Shown here piece after piece: positions 8,782-18,004 of a stretch of 64,000 nt of DNA. The notes under the pieces were generated by a model. That model was not told the origin of the DNA. It searched no databases and worked only from the letters and a program-made list of their open reading frames with translations. This DNA comes from Flavobacteriales bacterium UBA6057 (GTDB lineage: Bacteria > Bacteroidota > Bacteroidia > Flavobacteriales_G > Salibacteraceae): the NCBI GenBank assembly GCA_002428995.1, contig DIYJ01000005.1:344474-408473 (forward strand), written 5' to 3'. Each line of letters begins with the position of its first letter. Position 1 is the stretch's first letter. A program made the translations under genes and the position numbers.

Positions 8782-9900
8782 CTATCGAAGCAGGTTTAGG
8801 ATATTGTTAACCATGGTTTCCCAGGAATACTCCTTTTTCTTCTCCTGGATGTAAGGTGTGAATCGTTTAAGATCACCTGAGTAAAGCTCCTCAATGCACT
8901 CGGCAATGGAAGCCGGATTGGTTTCTGCCACAAACCCCACCTTGCCATGTGGTACGATCTCGGGCAAACCGCCCACATTCGTAACGATCATCGGCTTCTC
9001 AAAATGATAGGCGATCTGGGTAACCCCACTCTGTGTGGCAGTTTTGTATGGCTGAACGATGCAATCGGCCGCGTTGAAATAGTGAGCGATTTCATCATCC
9101 GGAATAAACTGGGTGAAGAGCTCGAGTTTTTCACGGATCCCCAATCGATCGATCATCGACATGTATTTCTCTTCGTTGGAGTAGAATTCTCCGGCCACCA
9201 TCAATCGAATGTCCGTTCCCTTGATGCGTTCTTCTGCCATCGCTTCGAGCAAGAGGTCTAAGCCCTTGTAATCGCGAATGAATCCGAAAAACAGCAGGTA
9301 CTTTCCATCTTCCTTTAAGCCCAGGCGCTTGCGCGCTGCCACCTTCTCCTCTACCGAGCCAAAGCTGTCGTAAACGGGATGAGGGCTGAACTTCCGGGGC
9401 TTCTGGCGGTCGAAGGCATTGATATCGTCCAGCACGCTTTGAGAGAGTGCCACAAAGCCGTCTACTGAATTCACAAAGTACCGGTTCAAGACCGTGTCAA
9501 ACAGGTGGCGCTCATGCGGAATGAGGTTATCCAAAATGGATACTACTCTGGTGTGCTTGTTTCTACCGATCAACCGAAGAATGCTACCGAAGCAAGGCGC
9601 CATAAACGGGATCCAGTACTTGATCACCACCAGGTCGGGTTTCTTTCGCTGAATCTCCCGTCCGGCAGTCCACCATGTCAAAGGATTGATAGAGCTGATG
9701 GCGCGCTTAATGGAAAAGGGAGGTTTTTCCCGGTCATCGTATTGACTCTTCCCGGGAAAGACGATGTTGGGGTATTGCAGGGTGAAGGTGTAGATCTCCA
9801 CTTCGTGCCCCATGGCCACAAACTCCTGCGCCAGGCGTTCGTTCATGGCGGCAAGCCCTCCTCTATAGGGCCAGGTGGTTCCGATAATGCAGACTTTCAT
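8782..9900 (-). CDS. Glycosyltransferase family 4 (GT-B)
   Basis: 372 residues. The N-terminal acceptor domain begins CIIGTTWPYRGGLAAMNERL. The C-terminal Rossmann domain has the GT4 nucleotide-sugar region QPYKTATQSGVTQIAYHFEK followed by VTNVGGLPEIV. It is cytoplasmic or membrane-associated. It is the first gene of the heptose operon, 22 nt upstream of hddA, which suggests that it builds a heptose-containing surface glycan, though the sugar it transfers is not readable from sequence. A -7 box TAAATTCG lies 27 nt before the ATG. Confidence 0.85.
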   Translation of the reverse strand: MKVCIIGTTWPYRGGLAAMNERLAQEFVAMGHEVEIYTFTLQYPNIVFPGKSQYDDREKPPFSIKRAISSINPLTWWTAGREIQRKKPDLVVIKYWIPFMAPCFGSILRLIGRNKHTRVVSILDNLIPHERHLFDTVLNRYFVNSVDGFVALSQSVLDDINAFDRQKPRKFSPHPVYDSFGSVEEKVAARKRLGLKEDGKYLLFFGFIRDYKGLDLLLEAMAEERIKGTDIRLMVAGEFYSNEEKYMSMIDRLGIREKLELFTQFIPDDEIAHYFNAADCIVQPYKTATQSGVTQIAYHFEKPMIVTNVGGLPEIVPHGKVGFVAETNPASIAECIEELYSGDLKRFTPYIQEKKKEYSWETMVNNILNLLR

Positions 9901-9926
9901 GTGGATGCTACGCGCTTCAGAGGGCG

Positions 9927-9934
9927 CGAATTTA
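9927..9934 (-). promoter_or_regulatory. Probable -7 element of the heptose operon (TAAATTCG)
   Basis: The minus strand reads TAAATTCG, a TAnnTTCG variant that recurs in front of recQ. It lies just upstream of the first operon gene. A -33 TTTG at the right distance is not evident. Confidence 0.45.
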
Positions 9935-10069
9935 ACAGAATGATAGGATGGTGTTTTGAGATGTGCTTTGCCTCTTGAGACGTAACGTTGAGGAGATGTA
10001 AAGATTCTTTAAGACCTTTTAGCGATTCTACCTGTTTTACCCTTCACATTTGCATCTGAAAAAAGAGCG

Positions 10070-10444
10070 TTGAAAGACATCACCACACGCGCAGATATCG
10101 AGCTTCTGGTTCGTTCGTTTTACGAGAAGGCTTTAACGGATGATCACATCGGATTCTTTTTCACGAAAGTGGCGGCTATCGATCTGGAAGAGCACCTTCC
10201 CATCTTGTTTCAATTCTGGGAAACAGCGTTGCTCGGAGCAATGACCTATGAAGGCAACCCCATGCTTAAGCACATAGAGCTGAACCGAAAATCTCCATTG
10301 AAACCAGATCATTTTGATCGTTGGCTTGAACTTTGGTGCACAACAGTGAACGAGCACTTTTCAGGAGAAAAAGCCTCCGAAGCTATTCAGCGAGCCCAGC
10401 AGATTGCAGGCTTAATGAAATTCAAGGTGGAGCAACTCTCATGA
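10070..10444 (+). CDS. Group III truncated haemoglobin
   Basis: 124 residues, matching class III (Ctb-type) truncated haemoglobins. Visible features are the distal-side FYEKALTDDHIGFFF, then HLPILFQFWETALLG, KHIEL, and DHFDRWLELW, which carries the expected proximal-histidine region. These are cytoplasmic haem proteins linked to oxygen or nitric-oxide chemistry; the ligand here is unknown. The start is TTG at 10070 because no in-frame ATG precedes the conserved N-terminal helix, and a purine-rich aaaagag lies just upstream. Its stop overlaps the ATG of the next gene (ATGA, 10441-10444), so the lipoprotein is translationally coupled to it. Confidence 0.85.
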   Translation: MKDITTRADIELLVRSFYEKALTDDHIGFFFTKVAAIDLEEHLPILFQFWETALLGAMTYEGNPMLKHIELNRKSPLKPDHFDRWLELWCTTVNEHFSGEKASEAIQRAQQIAGLMKFKVEQLS

Positions 10445-11379
10445 AGTTTTTTTATTCGAGCATGCTACAAAAACGTAAAAGGCTTATTTCCAATCCCATA
10501 AGCTGGATCACCATTGGATTCTGTTTTCTTCTCATTGCTGGATGCCAATCGAGACTTCAGGTTGAAAAGGATCACTACAGCAACAGAAAATGGCTCACGC
10601 TGGAAGAGGCCGTGAAGCTGGATCCCAAGTCTGTAACGGCTATATCTATTTCAAACTACACCGACAGCATTTTCCCCAATGAAGCACTGGTGCGCTTCAA
10701 AAACCTTGAGCGTTTGCAGGTCTTAGGCCCGTGGCATCCCTGGGTGAAAAAAAGATCGAAAGACCTGAAACTCGACTTCAGATCAGAACTTGCAGACTTG
10801 TTCCCCCATCTCAAGCGGCTCAGCTTGTTGGGGTTTAAGCAGGAAGAATTCCCTGTAGAACTTCTTCAGCTGAAGCAACTCGAATCTCTGTCGCTGTTTG
10901 CCTTCGGCATTCAGCATCTTCCCGAAAACCTGGATGAGCTTCAACAACTAAAGCTGCTGGAATTGCGGATGAACTGCCTGGAGTCATTGCCTGCGAGCCT
11001 TGCGAACATGCCGAATCTTGAAGTTCTGGATCTGAGCAACAATGCACTGACGCGAATCCCCGAAGTACTCTTCCGCTGCACCGCCATCCAAAAGTTATGG
11101 ATCGGAAACTCAGAAGGCCACTTCCAAATTCATCATCCCAAGATGGGCACGAACGTCATTGATCACCTGCAACCGGAAAATGACCTGATACGCCTGAAAG
11201 CAGAAGCACAATTAGATGCGCTGGTGTTTGAAATGCTGGACTGCGAAAAACTAAGTGCTCTTCAGCACATGGTGAAGGACAGGGATGCCAACATCAGTGG
11301 CTGGAGCGCATCATGCTGGCATTGTAAGAACTGCGATTTGGTGAAAGCGTGGTTTGGAATGAAGGGGAACCGGAAATAG
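10441..11379 (+). CDS. Leucine-rich-repeat lipoprotein
   Basis: 312 residues from the ATG that overlaps the haemoglobin stop; an ATG at 10462 is an alternative. A basic and hydrophobic leader ends in the lipobox LIAGC, predicting a membrane-anchored lipoprotein. The middle holds about six leucine-rich repeats of the PxxLxxLxxLxxLxL type (for example LASLPNLEVLDLSNNALTRIP-like units), usually a protein-binding surface. The tail contains CWHCKNC, a cysteine cluster that could bind metal or form disulfides. A partnership with the haemoglobin is suggested only by the coupling. The longer frame starting at 10333 lies inside the haemoglobin gene and is not used. Confidence 0.75.
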   Translation: MKFFYSSMLQKRKRLISNPISWITIGFCFLLIAGCQSRLQVEKDHYSNRKWLTLEEAVKLDPKSVTAISISNYTDSIFPNEALVRFKNLERLQVLGPWHPWVKKRSKDLKLDFRSELADLFPHLKRLSLLGFKQEEFPVELLQLKQLESLSLFAFGIQHLPENLDELQQLKLLELRMNCLESLPASLANMPNLEVLDLSNNALTRIPEVLFRCTAIQKLWIGNSEGHFQIHHPKMGTNVIDHLQPENDLIRLKAEAQLDALVFEMLDCEKLSALQHMVKDRDANISGWSASCWHCKNCDLVKAWFGMKGNRK

Positions 11380-11454
11380 CCATTCGAGTGCAGATGCCAT
11401 GCACATGGAATAGTTGCCAAGCTGTAGGTTTGAGGAAATCAAGGGTCTGACTGC

Positions 11455-12054
11455 ATGGCGGAACATGGGCTTCAACACATTACGGTAAGAAATGACACTC
11501 CACTGGATACGTGGTGGGTGAATGAATTCGTAGAAACCGGCTTGGCCTGGGAGGAATTCGCGAGGAGAATAGATGGCGAAATAGAAGGATTAGTCACGCC
11601 TTATGGAATTCACGTCAAGCTGACCGATCGGTCTGAAAGGCGGGTTCCGATTACCTACTCTGCTACCCGTCAACTTGAAAATGTGCGTGGCTCAGATCAC
11701 AGTCTGCGCCCTTCGGTGTATTCCTACGTGCTCACCGTTGAAGCAACGCTCACATGGAAAAACCGGAACACCAGATTGCTCTGCTATCGATCCAACTGGT
11801 TCAACAAGCTCCGCTCCTACCTTCTCCCTCTTCGGAACAAGCAGCACCATCGCGGATTCCTGATCATGGCTTCCTCACCTGATGTATTGAAGAGTATCAA
11901 AAACTCTCACATCCTTGAAACCATTGAAAAGACTGGCAAGATCGAACTGAAGCGGCATGAATTCACAATACGAGCTTACAGCATCCCGACCTATCCGAGC
12001 ACGCTGACTCAATACTATGAGGCGATCCATTCGCTGATCAAAGCTCTGCCCTAG
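11455..12054 (+). CDS. Hypothetical protein
   Basis: 199 residues, no family recognised. There is no signal peptide or membrane segment. The sequence is rich in charged and aromatic residues (NDTPLDTWWVNEFVE near the start, WFNKLRSYLLPLRNK in the middle) and looks like a soluble globular protein. The ATG at 11455 follows the LRR lipoprotein by 75 nt on the same strand. Uniform codon use along the frame and the absence of a better frame on either strand support it as real. Confidence 0.6.
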   Translation: MAEHGLQHITVRNDTPLDTWWVNEFVETGLAWEEFARRIDGEIEGLVTPYGIHVKLTDRSERRVPITYSATRQLENVRGSDHSLRPSVYSYVLTVEATLTWKNRNTRLLCYRSNWFNKLRSYLLPLRNKQHHRGFLIMASSPDVLKSIKNSHILETIEKTGKIELKRHEFTIRAYSIPTYPSTLTQYYEAIHSLIKALP

Positions 12055-12127
12055 CCAGATCATAACCCTCATCAGCAAGCAGCGTGTCAAGAGCACCTAT
12101 CTTCAACGCCTCAACCTAGATTCAGCA

Positions 12128-12616
12128 ATGATCAGAATACTGACCTTCCTTTTGTTAACTACCGCCATCATGAGCTGCTCCGGAGGCAACTCTGAAGCTG
12201 ATTCTGCGAGACTACAATCAGTGCTACAGGACGTCCATTCCATCAACAACTGGAGCGAACACAATCCTGTTGAGGTGTTTCTGGAGTTAGCCAATAGGGA
12301 GGCCGAGGAATCGATCGCGGTGAGCAAGGCGACTATTGGTAACGCTCTTTATAAGGCGAAATCTTACGAATACTGTGCAATGGTGGTGGACAACCATACA
12401 CTTGTGACGATAGCAGATGTGGAGCATTGCCAGAATTCCGGTTCATGGAATGAATGCATGCCTTATGCCGTGGGATACATTCAAAAAAGCGGCAAACTGG
12501 TGGCCCAGCGAGACTATTTGAACAACATCATTGGTCGTCCGGATATGCAACAACGTGTCCTGTTTTTGTTCAATAAGCTGGAGCCTGAAGTGCCCGGAGA
12601 AAAGGAAGAGGGTTAA
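12128..12616 (+). CDS. Small hypothetical lipoprotein
   Basis: 162 residues. The leader MIRILTFLLLTTAIMSCSGG has a lipobox-like IMSC, predicting lipidation at Cys17. The mature part has several cysteines (YCAMVV, HCQ, ECMPYAV) that could form disulfides. No family recognised. It sits 18 nt upstream of the YdeI-like gene on the same strand, so the two are probably co-transcribed. Confidence 0.6.
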   Translation: MIRILTFLLLTTAIMSCSGGNSEADSARLQSVLQDVHSINNWSEHNPVEVFLELANREAEESIAVSKATIGNALYKAKSYEYCAMVVDNHTLVTIADVEHCQNSGSWNECMPYAVGYIQKSGKLVAQRDYLNNIIGRPDMQQRVLFLFNKLEPEVPGEKEEG

Positions 12617-12634
12617 AACACACAATCGAGCAGC

Positions 12635-13105
12635 ATGCCACGTCTGAGCTTTGAACAATCGATCGAACAGTTAGAAAAACGACAAGGAGGATATTATTAC
12701 CTCAAGATAGAAGCTGAAACGGTCAATTTGTTTGAAAAGAAACGTGCTACACGGCTCAAGTGTGTGATCGATGAACAGGTTTCTTTCTCCTGTGGTCTCA
12801 ACCATTTAGGAGATGGTAATTTCTACATCATTGTAGCCACCAAACATCTGAAAACCCTCCAGAAGCAGCTTGGAGACCAGGTGAGGTTCGAGATCTTTGA
12901 AGATCCAAACCCGCTCGGTGTTGAGATCCCAGAGGTACTTCAGGTTTTGCTGGAGCAGGACACAAAGGCGAAAGCCACTTTTGATGGTTTGACGGATGGC
13001 AAGAAGCGCAGCCTGATCTACAGGATCAACCCTATCAAGGACATTGATAAGAAGGTGCAGACGATTTTGAGTATTCTACGAGAGGCTGAATTGAAAAAGA
13101 AATAG
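12635..13105 (+). CDS. YdeI/OmpD-associated-like (DUF1905) protein
   Basis: 156 residues. An N-terminal DUF1905-type beta domain (about 15-95, with FSCGLNHLGDGNFYIIV) is followed by a short helical YdeI-type tail (FDGLTDGKKRSLIYRI). It is soluble and cytoplasmic; the biochemical role of the family is unknown. A paralogue with the same order is at 49957-50481. Compare GKKRSLIYRI here with GKQRTLIYWT there. Confidence 0.7.
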   Translation: MPRLSFEQSIEQLEKRQGGYYYLKIEAETVNLFEKKRATRLKCVIDEQVSFSCGLNHLGDGNFYIIVATKHLKTLQKQLGDQVRFEIFEDPNPLGVEIPEVLQVLLEQDTKAKATFDGLTDGKKRSLIYRINPIKDIDKKVQTILSILREAELKKK

Positions 13106-13213
13106 CCATTGCCATTCCTGCTTACGCCCTAGTCTTTTTCGCCAATAGCAAACACCAACTATCCTTCTTTCAGGGCATTGACGTCTGATTGTTGTAACTA
13201 ACCAAACCACCTT

Positions 13214-13918
13214 ATGAAATCCAATCACCGTTGGATGGCTGGAATGAGACTTGCCTCACTGTTCATTTTGTGTTCGGTCTGCAGCTTTGCGCAGGACTCC
13301 GAATCAGCCTTCACTCAAGAAATCAGCCTCAACGCTACGTCCTTTGTTCGACAGTTCGCATTGAACAACAATGCGGAAGAAAGTACAGCCTCACCTTACC
13401 TCATTCAATACAAGTTACTCGGAGCAAAATCCAATGGCTTGCGCACAGGTTTTGGCGCGAACTATAACGAGGTCCAAGACTTCAGAGGGGACTTACCCGA
13501 ACAAAGCCGCGACTGGGGGCTGGACTTCAGAATCGGTTACGAACGCTGCAGTAGCCTCAGCAATCGATGGGATATATTCTATGGTATAGATGCCGTGGCC
13601 AACTACCGAATCGTGGGGCTGAAAACCACTTCCAATCTGGGGTTTGGAGAATTAGAGACTGAAACGAAGACCGTTGTTACTGGTTTCGGGGCTGGTCCTG
13701 TGTTGGGCATTCGATTCAAGATTAGCGACCGTATCTCTTTGTTTACTGAGAGTACCGCTTACTTCACACGTTCTGAAAACAAGGAAACTGTGACCTTCAG
13801 CAGCGAGGACCCCACACTGTTGGCAGTGTTTGGATTGGAAAACTCTGATGACACTTTTCGAGAGCTTCGACTCAACATGCTGATACCTACCAATGTCTTT
13901 TTTGCCTTTCGATTCTAA
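13214..13918 (+). CDS. Probable outer-membrane beta-barrel protein
   Basis: 234 residues. The signal peptide spans about 1-26 (ending CSFAQ). The rest alternates polar and hydrophobic residues, with several repeated glycine/aromatic strand patterns and a terminal TNVFFAFRF, a C-terminal phenylalanine typical of outer-membrane barrels. No named family recognised. It ends 12 nt before the cytochrome c peroxidase gene, so the two probably form an operon. Confidence 0.6.
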   Translation: MKSNHRWMAGMRLASLFILCSVCSFAQDSESAFTQEISLNATSFVRQFALNNNAEESTASPYLIQYKLLGAKSNGLRTGFGANYNEVQDFRGDLPEQSRDWGLDFRIGYERCSSLSNRWDIFYGIDAVANYRIVGLKTTSNLGFGELETETKTVVTGFGAGPVLGIRFKISDRISLFTESTAYFTRSENKETVTFSSEDPTLLAVFGLENSDDTFRELRLNMLIPTNVFFAFRF

Positions 13919-13929
13919 AACCTACCGCC

Positions 13930-15111
13930 ATGCCTTACACACACCTTCGTCCCTTCGCATTTTTGACTTGTGCATGCTTGCTCGCCAGTGCTCTGCTGCT
14001 GGAGAGTTGCGATAAAAATGAACTCAAAAACGCTTCAGTCAGAAAACCGGTGCTGCCAGCCTCGGCTTATGATTACGATTCGGACGTACAGCACGCGAAA
14101 GCAGTAGTTCAGCCCTTTTCGCATGATTCCATCGAGATCAACAATGATCTGGCTACACTGGGGCGTGTGTTGTTCTACGATCCTGCCTTATCGCTGAATA
14201 ATCGAACCTCTTGTGCTTCCTGCCACAAACAATCGCGTGCTTTTGCAGATCCAGCTCAGTTCAGTGAAGGGTTTGTGAACGGTGAAACCAAGCGAAACTC
14301 CCTCGGCATTCAAAACCTGTTTTCCCGTTCCGATGCCTCCGGCTTTTTCTGGGATGGAAGAGCTGAAACGCTCGAAAAGCAAGTACTCATGCCGATTCGT
14401 GATCATGTGGAAATGGGCATGAGGAGCACCGATGAGCTCGTGGTCAAGCTGCAAGCGATGGATTACTACCAGCCTCTTTTTGAAAATGCCTACGGTTCAG
14501 ACAAAGTGACTGAATCCCGCATTGCAGAAGCTCTTACTCATTTTGTCAAGGCGATTCCATCCTATCGATCCAAGTATGATCAAGGCAGGGATACCGAACG
14601 CTCGAATCTTTCTGTACAGGAGCGCAGAGGATTTGAGCTCTTCTTTCGAGAGCTGCCCTGCGGGAGCTGCCATCTGGATGGCAACTTCGAAAACTATGCT
14701 CACACAAGCATTGGCCTGGATGTGGAATATGCGGACAAAGGACGAGGCGAATGGGACCTGGGATTGGGCACCATGGCCTATGGACTCTTCCTCACTCCTA
14801 CCCTTCGAAACATTGCACTGACAGCACCATACATGCACGATGGGCGCTTTCAAACTTTGGAAGAGGTCATCGAGTTTTACAACAGCGGCATTCAGCCTCA
14901 TCCTAACCTCGATTATCGATTGCGCGACTTAAGCGGAACTTTTACCGATGACCTCATCAACCCCGGTACTCAAGGTTCAGGAGCTCCACTGCGCATGAAC
15001 CTGACCGAAAACGACAAACAGGCGTTGGTCGCGTTTTTGAAAACGCTTACGGATCAAGAGCTACTCAGCGATCCTAAATACAGCGATCCCTTTGTGACCA
15101 TAGAGGAGTAA
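13930..15111 (+). CDS. Dihaem cytochrome c peroxidase (MauG/CcpA family) lipoprotein
   Basis: 393 residues. The leader ends LLESC, a lipobox-like site, so the enzyme is probably a periplasm-facing lipoprotein. Two c-type haem sites are plain: CASCH at 95-99 and CGSCH at 244-248. LGRVLFYDPALS before the first haem and APYMHDGRFQTLEEVIEFYN near the end are family hallmarks. Such enzymes reduce hydrogen peroxide with electrons from cytochromes, though some members oxidise other substrates. It lies directly downstream of a barrel protein and converges on valS with only 15 nt between. Confidence 0.9.
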   Translation: MPYTHLRPFAFLTCACLLASALLLESCDKNELKNASVRKPVLPASAYDYDSDVQHAKAVVQPFSHDSIEINNDLATLGRVLFYDPALSLNNRTSCASCHKQSRAFADPAQFSEGFVNGETKRNSLGIQNLFSRSDASGFFWDGRAETLEKQVLMPIRDHVEMGMRSTDELVVKLQAMDYYQPLFENAYGSDKVTESRIAEALTHFVKAIPSYRSKYDQGRDTERSNLSVQERRGFELFFRELPCGSCHLDGNFENYAHTSIGLDVEYADKGRGEWDLGLGTMAYGLFLTPTLRNIALTAPYMHDGRFQTLEEVIEFYNSGIQPHPNLDYRLRDLSGTFTDDLINPGTQGSGAPLRMNLTENDKQALVAFLKTLTDQELLSDPKYSDPFVTIEE

Positions 15112-15126
15112 AAACTCCCCTTTCAA

Positions 15127-17742
15127 TTAAAGGTTTGAGAGCTGCTCGCGAATGGAGGCAATCCTTGATTCAGCATCCGCCTGCTTCTTGCGTTCAGCAT
15201 CTACTACCTGAGCAGGCGCACCGGCAACAAAGCGCTCGTTGCCGAGCTTCTTCATCACGGACTTCAAGAAGCCTTCCTGGTACTTGAGTTCTTCCTCCAG
15301 CTTGGCCTTTTCCGCATCTGAATCGATCAATCCTTCCAGCGGTACGGAAAATTCGAGAGTCCCAATAATGAAGCTGGCTGCAGGACCTTGAGCAGCTTCA
15401 CCATAGCTCAGCTCCACGTTGGCCAATTTGCTGATGATGGTTTCAAAAGCAGCGTATCCGCCCTTTTCCCCTTTTTGGACGAGTTTCAGTCCATCTCTCG
15501 GAGAAAGGTTTTTCTGAGCGCGGATGGAACGCACTTCAGTGATGATACTTTTTGCTGATTCAAAGTGCTCCAGCGCTGATGCATCAAACTCACTGACTTC
15601 TGGCCACTGCGAAACGATCACGCATTCGGCTTCACCGCGTTCGCGGATGCTGTGCCAAACCTCTTCCGTAATGAACGGCATGATCGGATGCAAGAGAATC
15701 ATCAGTTTTTCAAAGGCTGCGAGTGTTGCTTCGTACGTTGTTCGATCGATGCTATCTCCATAGGCAGGCTTGATCGCCTCGAGGAACCAAGAGCAGAACT
15801 CATCCCAAACAAGCTTGTAGAGACGCATGGCAGCTTCTGAAAGTCGATACTGCGTAAACTGCCCTTCAATCTCTTCCAATTCCTGAGAGATTCGCTGATT
15901 CAGCCAATCCACCGCCAGGGCATTTACTTCGGGCTGGTCTTTGTCTTCTACTTCCCATCCCTTGAGCAAGCGCAGTGCATTCCAGATCTTATTGGCAAAG
16001 TTTCTTCCCTGCTCACAGATGGAATCATCGAAAGGAATGTCGTTTCCGGCCGGGGCGCTCATGAGCAAGCCCAGTCTTACACCGTCTGCGCTGTACTTTT
16101 CAATCAGCTCAATCGGATCAGGCGAATTGCCCAGCGACTTAGACATTTTGCGGCCTTGCTTATCGCGGATCAAACCTGTGAAGTAGACATTGCTGAACGG
16201 CTTTTTCCCTTCAAACTCATAGCTAGCCATGATCATCCGGGCCACCCAGAAAAAGATGATGTCTGGCCCCGTAACCAGATCGCTGGTTGGGAAGTAATAA
16301 TCCAATTCAGAGCGATCGTAAAATCCATCAAACACACTGATGGGCCAAAGCCACGAACTGAACCAGGTATCCATTACATCCTCGTCTTGGCGGAGGTCAG
16401 CCGCTGTGAGGCTGGAGTCAATGGCCTGAGCCTTTTGCAAAGCTTCTTCCGCAGTTTTGGCGACCACATAGTGCTCATCGCCATCCCGGTAATACCATGC
16501 TGGAATGCGATGTCCCCACCACAACTGACGACTGATGCACCAGTCTTTAATGTTCGTCATCCAGTGGCGATAGGTGTTGTTGAACTTGGCTGGGTGAAAC
16601 TTCACCTCCCCTTCTTCAACGGCTTTCAGCGCAGGCTCCGCCAATGGCTTCATTTTCACAAACCATTGCTTGGAAAGTCGGGGCTCAATCACGGCATTGG
16701 TCCGCTCGCTGCGCCCCACCTTATTCATGTAACCCTCCACCTTCACCAAAGCATCTGCTTCCTCCAACAGAGGAACAATGTTCTTTCTGGCTTCAAAACG
16801 ATCTTCACCCACCAACACTTGAGCAGCTTCACTCAAGGTGCCATTTGGATTCAGGATGTCGATGACTTCCAGGTTATGCTTCTCGCCCAGTTCGTAGTCA
16901 TTGGTATCGTGTGCCGGAGTCACCTTGAGGCAGCCCGTACCAAACTCCATGGTCACGTATTCATCCTGAATGATAGGAATCTCACGGTTTACGATCGGTA
17001 CAATCGCGGTTTTGCCATGTAGATGTTTGTAGCGTTCATCTTCCGGGTGGATGCAAATCGCTGAGTCTCCGAGAATGGTCTCAGGACGCGTGGTGGCAAT
17101 GGTCACATAATCATCTGTTCCGCTTACCTTATAGCGAACATGATAGAGCTTCGACTGCTCTTCCGTGTGAATCACTTCTTCGTCAGAAACGGCCGTCAGC
17201 GCATCCGGATCCCAGTTCACCATACGATTGCCTCGATAGATCAGCCCTTTGTCAAACAGGTGGTTGAAGGTATCGATGACACTCTCGTAGTATTTCTCAT
17301 CCATGGTGAAGCGCGTGCGATCCCAGTCGCAACTGGCACCAAGCTTTTTTAGCTGCTCCAAAATGACGCCACCATACTCTTCCTTCCATTCCCAGGCATG
17401 CTCAAGGAAGGCCTCACGGCCAATCTCAGACTTCTTGATGCCCCGTTCGCGCAGGCGCTTTACCACTTTTGCTTCTGTAGCAATGGAGGCGTGATCCATC
17501 CCGGGAACCCAAAGTGCATTCTTTCCCTCCAGACGTGCCTTTCGGGTAAGAATATCCTGAATGGTATTGTTCAGCATGTGCCCCATGTGCAGCACACCGG
17601 TCACATTGGGTGGAGGAATCAATACCGTAAAAGGTTCTTTTTCCGGATCTGGGGTTGAGTGAAAGAAGCCTTGCCGGGTCCAGTGATCATACCACTTGCC
17701 CTCTACTTGCTTTGGGTCGTATTTGCTACTGAGTTCGCTCAT
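15127..17742 (-). CDS. valS: Valyl-tRNA synthetase
   Basis: 871 residues, full length. It carries the class I HIGH-type motif PNVTGVLHMGHML near residue 50, the KMSKS motif at about 532, the editing-domain region in between (TTRPETILGDSAI), and the C-terminal coiled-coil arm (LEEELKYQEGFLKSVMKKL) that contacts tRNA-Val. Essential translation enzyme. The -7 element TACCTTTG stands about 25 nt upstream. The long plus-strand frame over this gene is an antisense shadow. Confidence 0.97.
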   Translation of the reverse strand: MSELSSKYDPKQVEGKWYDHWTRQGFFHSTPDPEKEPFTVLIPPPNVTGVLHMGHMLNNTIQDILTRKARLEGKNALWVPGMDHASIATEAKVVKRLRERGIKKSEIGREAFLEHAWEWKEEYGGVILEQLKKLGASCDWDRTRFTMDEKYYESVIDTFNHLFDKGLIYRGNRMVNWDPDALTAVSDEEVIHTEEQSKLYHVRYKVSGTDDYVTIATTRPETILGDSAICIHPEDERYKHLHGKTAIVPIVNREIPIIQDEYVTMEFGTGCLKVTPAHDTNDYELGEKHNLEVIDILNPNGTLSEAAQVLVGEDRFEARKNIVPLLEEADALVKVEGYMNKVGRSERTNAVIEPRLSKQWFVKMKPLAEPALKAVEEGEVKFHPAKFNNTYRHWMTNIKDWCISRQLWWGHRIPAWYYRDGDEHYVVAKTAEEALQKAQAIDSSLTAADLRQDEDVMDTWFSSWLWPISVFDGFYDRSELDYYFPTSDLVTGPDIIFFWVARMIMASYEFEGKKPFSNVYFTGLIRDKQGRKMSKSLGNSPDPIELIEKYSADGVRLGLLMSAPAGNDIPFDDSICEQGRNFANKIWNALRLLKGWEVEDKDQPEVNALAVDWLNQRISQELEEIEGQFTQYRLSEAAMRLYKLVWDEFCSWFLEAIKPAYGDSIDRTTYEATLAAFEKLMILLHPIMPFITEEVWHSIRERGEAECVIVSQWPEVSEFDASALEHFESAKSIITEVRSIRAQKNLSPRDGLKLVQKGEKGGYAAFETIISKLANVELSYGEAAQGPAASFIIGTLEFSVPLEGLIDSDAEKAKLEEELKYQEGFLKSVMKKLGNERFVAGAPAQVVDAERKKQADAESRIASIREQLSNL

Positions 17743-17767
17743 GCGATATGCCTTTTCTAAAAGCTTG

Positions 17768-17775
17768 CAAAGGTA
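17768..17775 (-). promoter_or_regulatory. -7 element TACCTTTG of valS
   Basis: A perfect TAnnTTTG match on the minus strand, predicting a leader of about 20 nt. The -33 element is not obvious. Confidence 0.5.
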
Positions 17776-18004
17776 GCAGGACTGCTGGCGTTTTTACGAT
17801 GAATAATGCGAAAACCCAATGGTCGAAATCCAGCACGAACCGCATCCAGTAGAAGTGAGCGGCAACAGTCCATTCAACTCGTTCATCAGCCCTATGCTTC
17901 ATTCATCCGGTAAAAAGCGCCATTGAGACTATAAAACAATTTGTCCTGTAACTATTTGAAACCGAAGGCGTCACACCCTCAAACAAACAACAAAACCAAT
18001 AGTT

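Noticed and set aside
16156..17022. 288-codon plus-strand frame
   Set aside because: Antisense to valS, whose catalytic motifs are intact.
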